31,230 nucleotides of DNA from Methanomassiliicoccaceae archaeon (GTDB lineage: Archaea > Thermoplasmatota > Thermoplasmata > Methanomassiliicoccales > Methanomethylophilaceae). Made by a program: the position numbers and the translations under genes. Under the pieces are notes generated by a model, which ran no database searches, was not told the origin of the DNA, and saw only the letters and a program-made list of their open reading frames with translations. The DNA lies in assembly GCA_031260545.1 (NCBI GenBank), contig JAIRJQ010000028.1, forward strand, positions 1 through 31,230, read 5' to 3'. This document shows positions 30,449 to 31,230 of the stretch, piece after piece; the stretch's first letter is position 1; each line of letters opens with the position of its first letter.

Positions 30449-31230
30449 TCAGAGCATCTCCTTTATCTGCTCGATCCTGTCCTTTTGTAAAAGATACGAT
30501 AACGGGATGTCCAGAACGGTCCTCGCTCCGAATATCGCCTCGTTATGCATCCTGAACGCCGCTCTTGCGAAGGCCAACATTATTGACGCGGTGAAATCGG
30601 GATTGCTGTCGAATTTCTGGGAAAACTCCACCGAATATTTCCCGTCGTCCGCGGTCCTGCCGTTTCTGATCACGTTTCCGCCGTGCGGCATTTTGCTGTG
30701 CTCCTTTTCTAATTCTGCGGAAGATATGAAGTTCACTTCGGTATCGTAATCTGAGAAGTAATAAGGCATCTCTTTGATCGTTCTAGATATCTTTTCCTTG
30801 TCGGCGCCTTTTTCTGCGACAACGTAACATATCCGTCTGTGCTTCTGCCTTGTCGTGTAATCCTTTTCGGACCCGTTCCTCATCTCTTTGAGAACATTTT
30901 CGTTAGGGACCGTGTATTGTATCGCACCGGCCACGCCTTCCACTTGTCTTATCGCATCGGAATGCCCTTGGCTCACGCCCGGGCCCCAGAATGCCTGTTC
31001 CCTTCCGTCGGGGAGAAGCGATGCGAATAATGATTTCATCATCGAGAACAGTCCGGGATCCCATCCGACCGAAATTATTGCCGTTCTGTTATTCGATAGT
31101 GCCTGTTTGTTAACAGCGTCTAGATACTCCGGTATCTTCGCGTGCGTATCGAACGTATCGACGGTGTTGAAGTGTTTCGCTAATTCCGGTCCTTGTATCG
31201 GAAGGTCCGTTGCGGAACCGCCGCAGAGAC
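30449..31230 (-). CDS. ddh: meso-diaminopimelate D-dehydrogenase (partial, N-terminus outside window)
   Basis: The frame is open to the window edge and ends at 30449. Visible sequence covers about 260 residues: CGGSATDLPIQGPELAK, NTVDTFDTHAKIPEYLDAV, ISVGWDPGLFSMMKSLF, and FWGPGVSQGHSDAI are hallmark segments of Ddh, the NADPH enzyme that makes meso-DAP from tetrahydrodipicolinate in one step. The Rossmann N-terminus is cut off. Archaea have no peptidoglycan, so it would serve lysine synthesis. The enzyme is mainly bacterial, so transfer is plausible. It heads or lies within an operon with the UDG and HAD genes. Confidence 0.93.
   Translation of the reverse strand, partial: LCGGSATDLPIQGPELAKHFNTVDTFDTHAKIPEYLDAVNKQALSNNRTAIISVGWDPGLFSMMKSLFASLLPDGREQAFWGPGVSQGHSDAIRQVEGVAGAIQYTVPNENVLKEMRNGSEKDYTTRQKHRRICYVVAEKGADKEKISRTIKEMPYYFSDYDTEVNFISSAELEKEHSKMPHGGNVIRNGRTADDGKYSVEFSQKFDSNPDFTASIMLAFARAAFRMHNEAIFGARTVLDIPLSYLLQKDRIEQIKEML

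Overview
The window reads as a chromosomal segment of a euryarchaeon. The evidence is an archaeal information-processing set: stand-alone Kae1, fibrillarin and Nop5, aIF5A with a hypusine loop, archaeal uS15 followed by a RecJ/GAN-type DHH protein, an LSm protein, RNA 3'-phosphate cyclase, archaeal ArfC, a fused NADP phosphatase/NAD kinase of the methanogen type, TATA-box promoters and a V4R-domain regulator resembling MsvR. A Thermoplasmata-class methanogen (Methanomassiliicoccales-like) is my best guess from this mix, but no methanogenesis or pyrrolysine gene lies in the window, so this is inference. There is no CRISPR array, insertion sequence or integrase.

Layout. 1-2325 (+): the tail of a probable XRE/cupin regulator, an acyl-CoA synthetase and an RSH-type HD hydrolase. 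2472-4753 (+): a Met-rich repeat protein of unknown function and an ATPase/DUF4143 protein with an inverted repeat over its promoter. 4809-5200 (-): tRNA-Leu(CAG) and a small unknown protein. 5402-9738: a phosphohexomutase homologue that has lost its catalytic residues (+), then on the minus strand a JAMM metalloprotease overlapping the NADP phosphatase/NAD kinase fusion, and divergently fibrillarin plus a Nudix hydrolase. 9811-10935 (-): a secreted acidic protein with a terminator and a 5' hairpin. 11375-14397: uS15 and RecJ/GAN (+) facing Kae1 and a glutaredoxin-like protein (-). 14549-15039 (+): tRNA-Val(GAC) and tRNA-Gly(CCC) with a structured, gene-free stretch between them. 15108-17480: RtcA and ArfC (+) facing the MsvR-like regulator (-). 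17639-22970: MtnA, class II aldolase, Nop5, aIF5A and agmatinase (+), facing GlmM and LSm (-). 23386-31230 (mostly -): a flavodoxin; an SMC-ScpA-ScpB condensin operon; and a meso-DAP dehydrogenase/UDG/HAD phosphatase operon running off the right edge.

How the genes work together. MtnA and the aldolase form a plausible salvage route for 5-methylthioribose or 5-deoxyribose phosphates left by SAM chemistry. Agmatinase beside aIF5A links polyamine synthesis to hypusination. Fibrillarin and Nop5 belong to the same C/D box snoRNP but sit in separate operons. SMC, ScpA and ScpB form one condensin. Genes that open a transcription unit often have a TATA box 22-30 nt before the start codon, suggesting leaderless transcripts; several internal genes instead have Shine-Dalgarno-like motifs or overlap the previous stop.

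Most worth a second look: the mutase-like protein lacking the catalytic serine and all three metal-binding aspartates (5402-6694); the PDMSK-repeat protein (2472-3419); the structured stretch between the tRNAs (about 14698-14850); and the operator-like inverted repeats before the ATPase and the MsvR-like gene.
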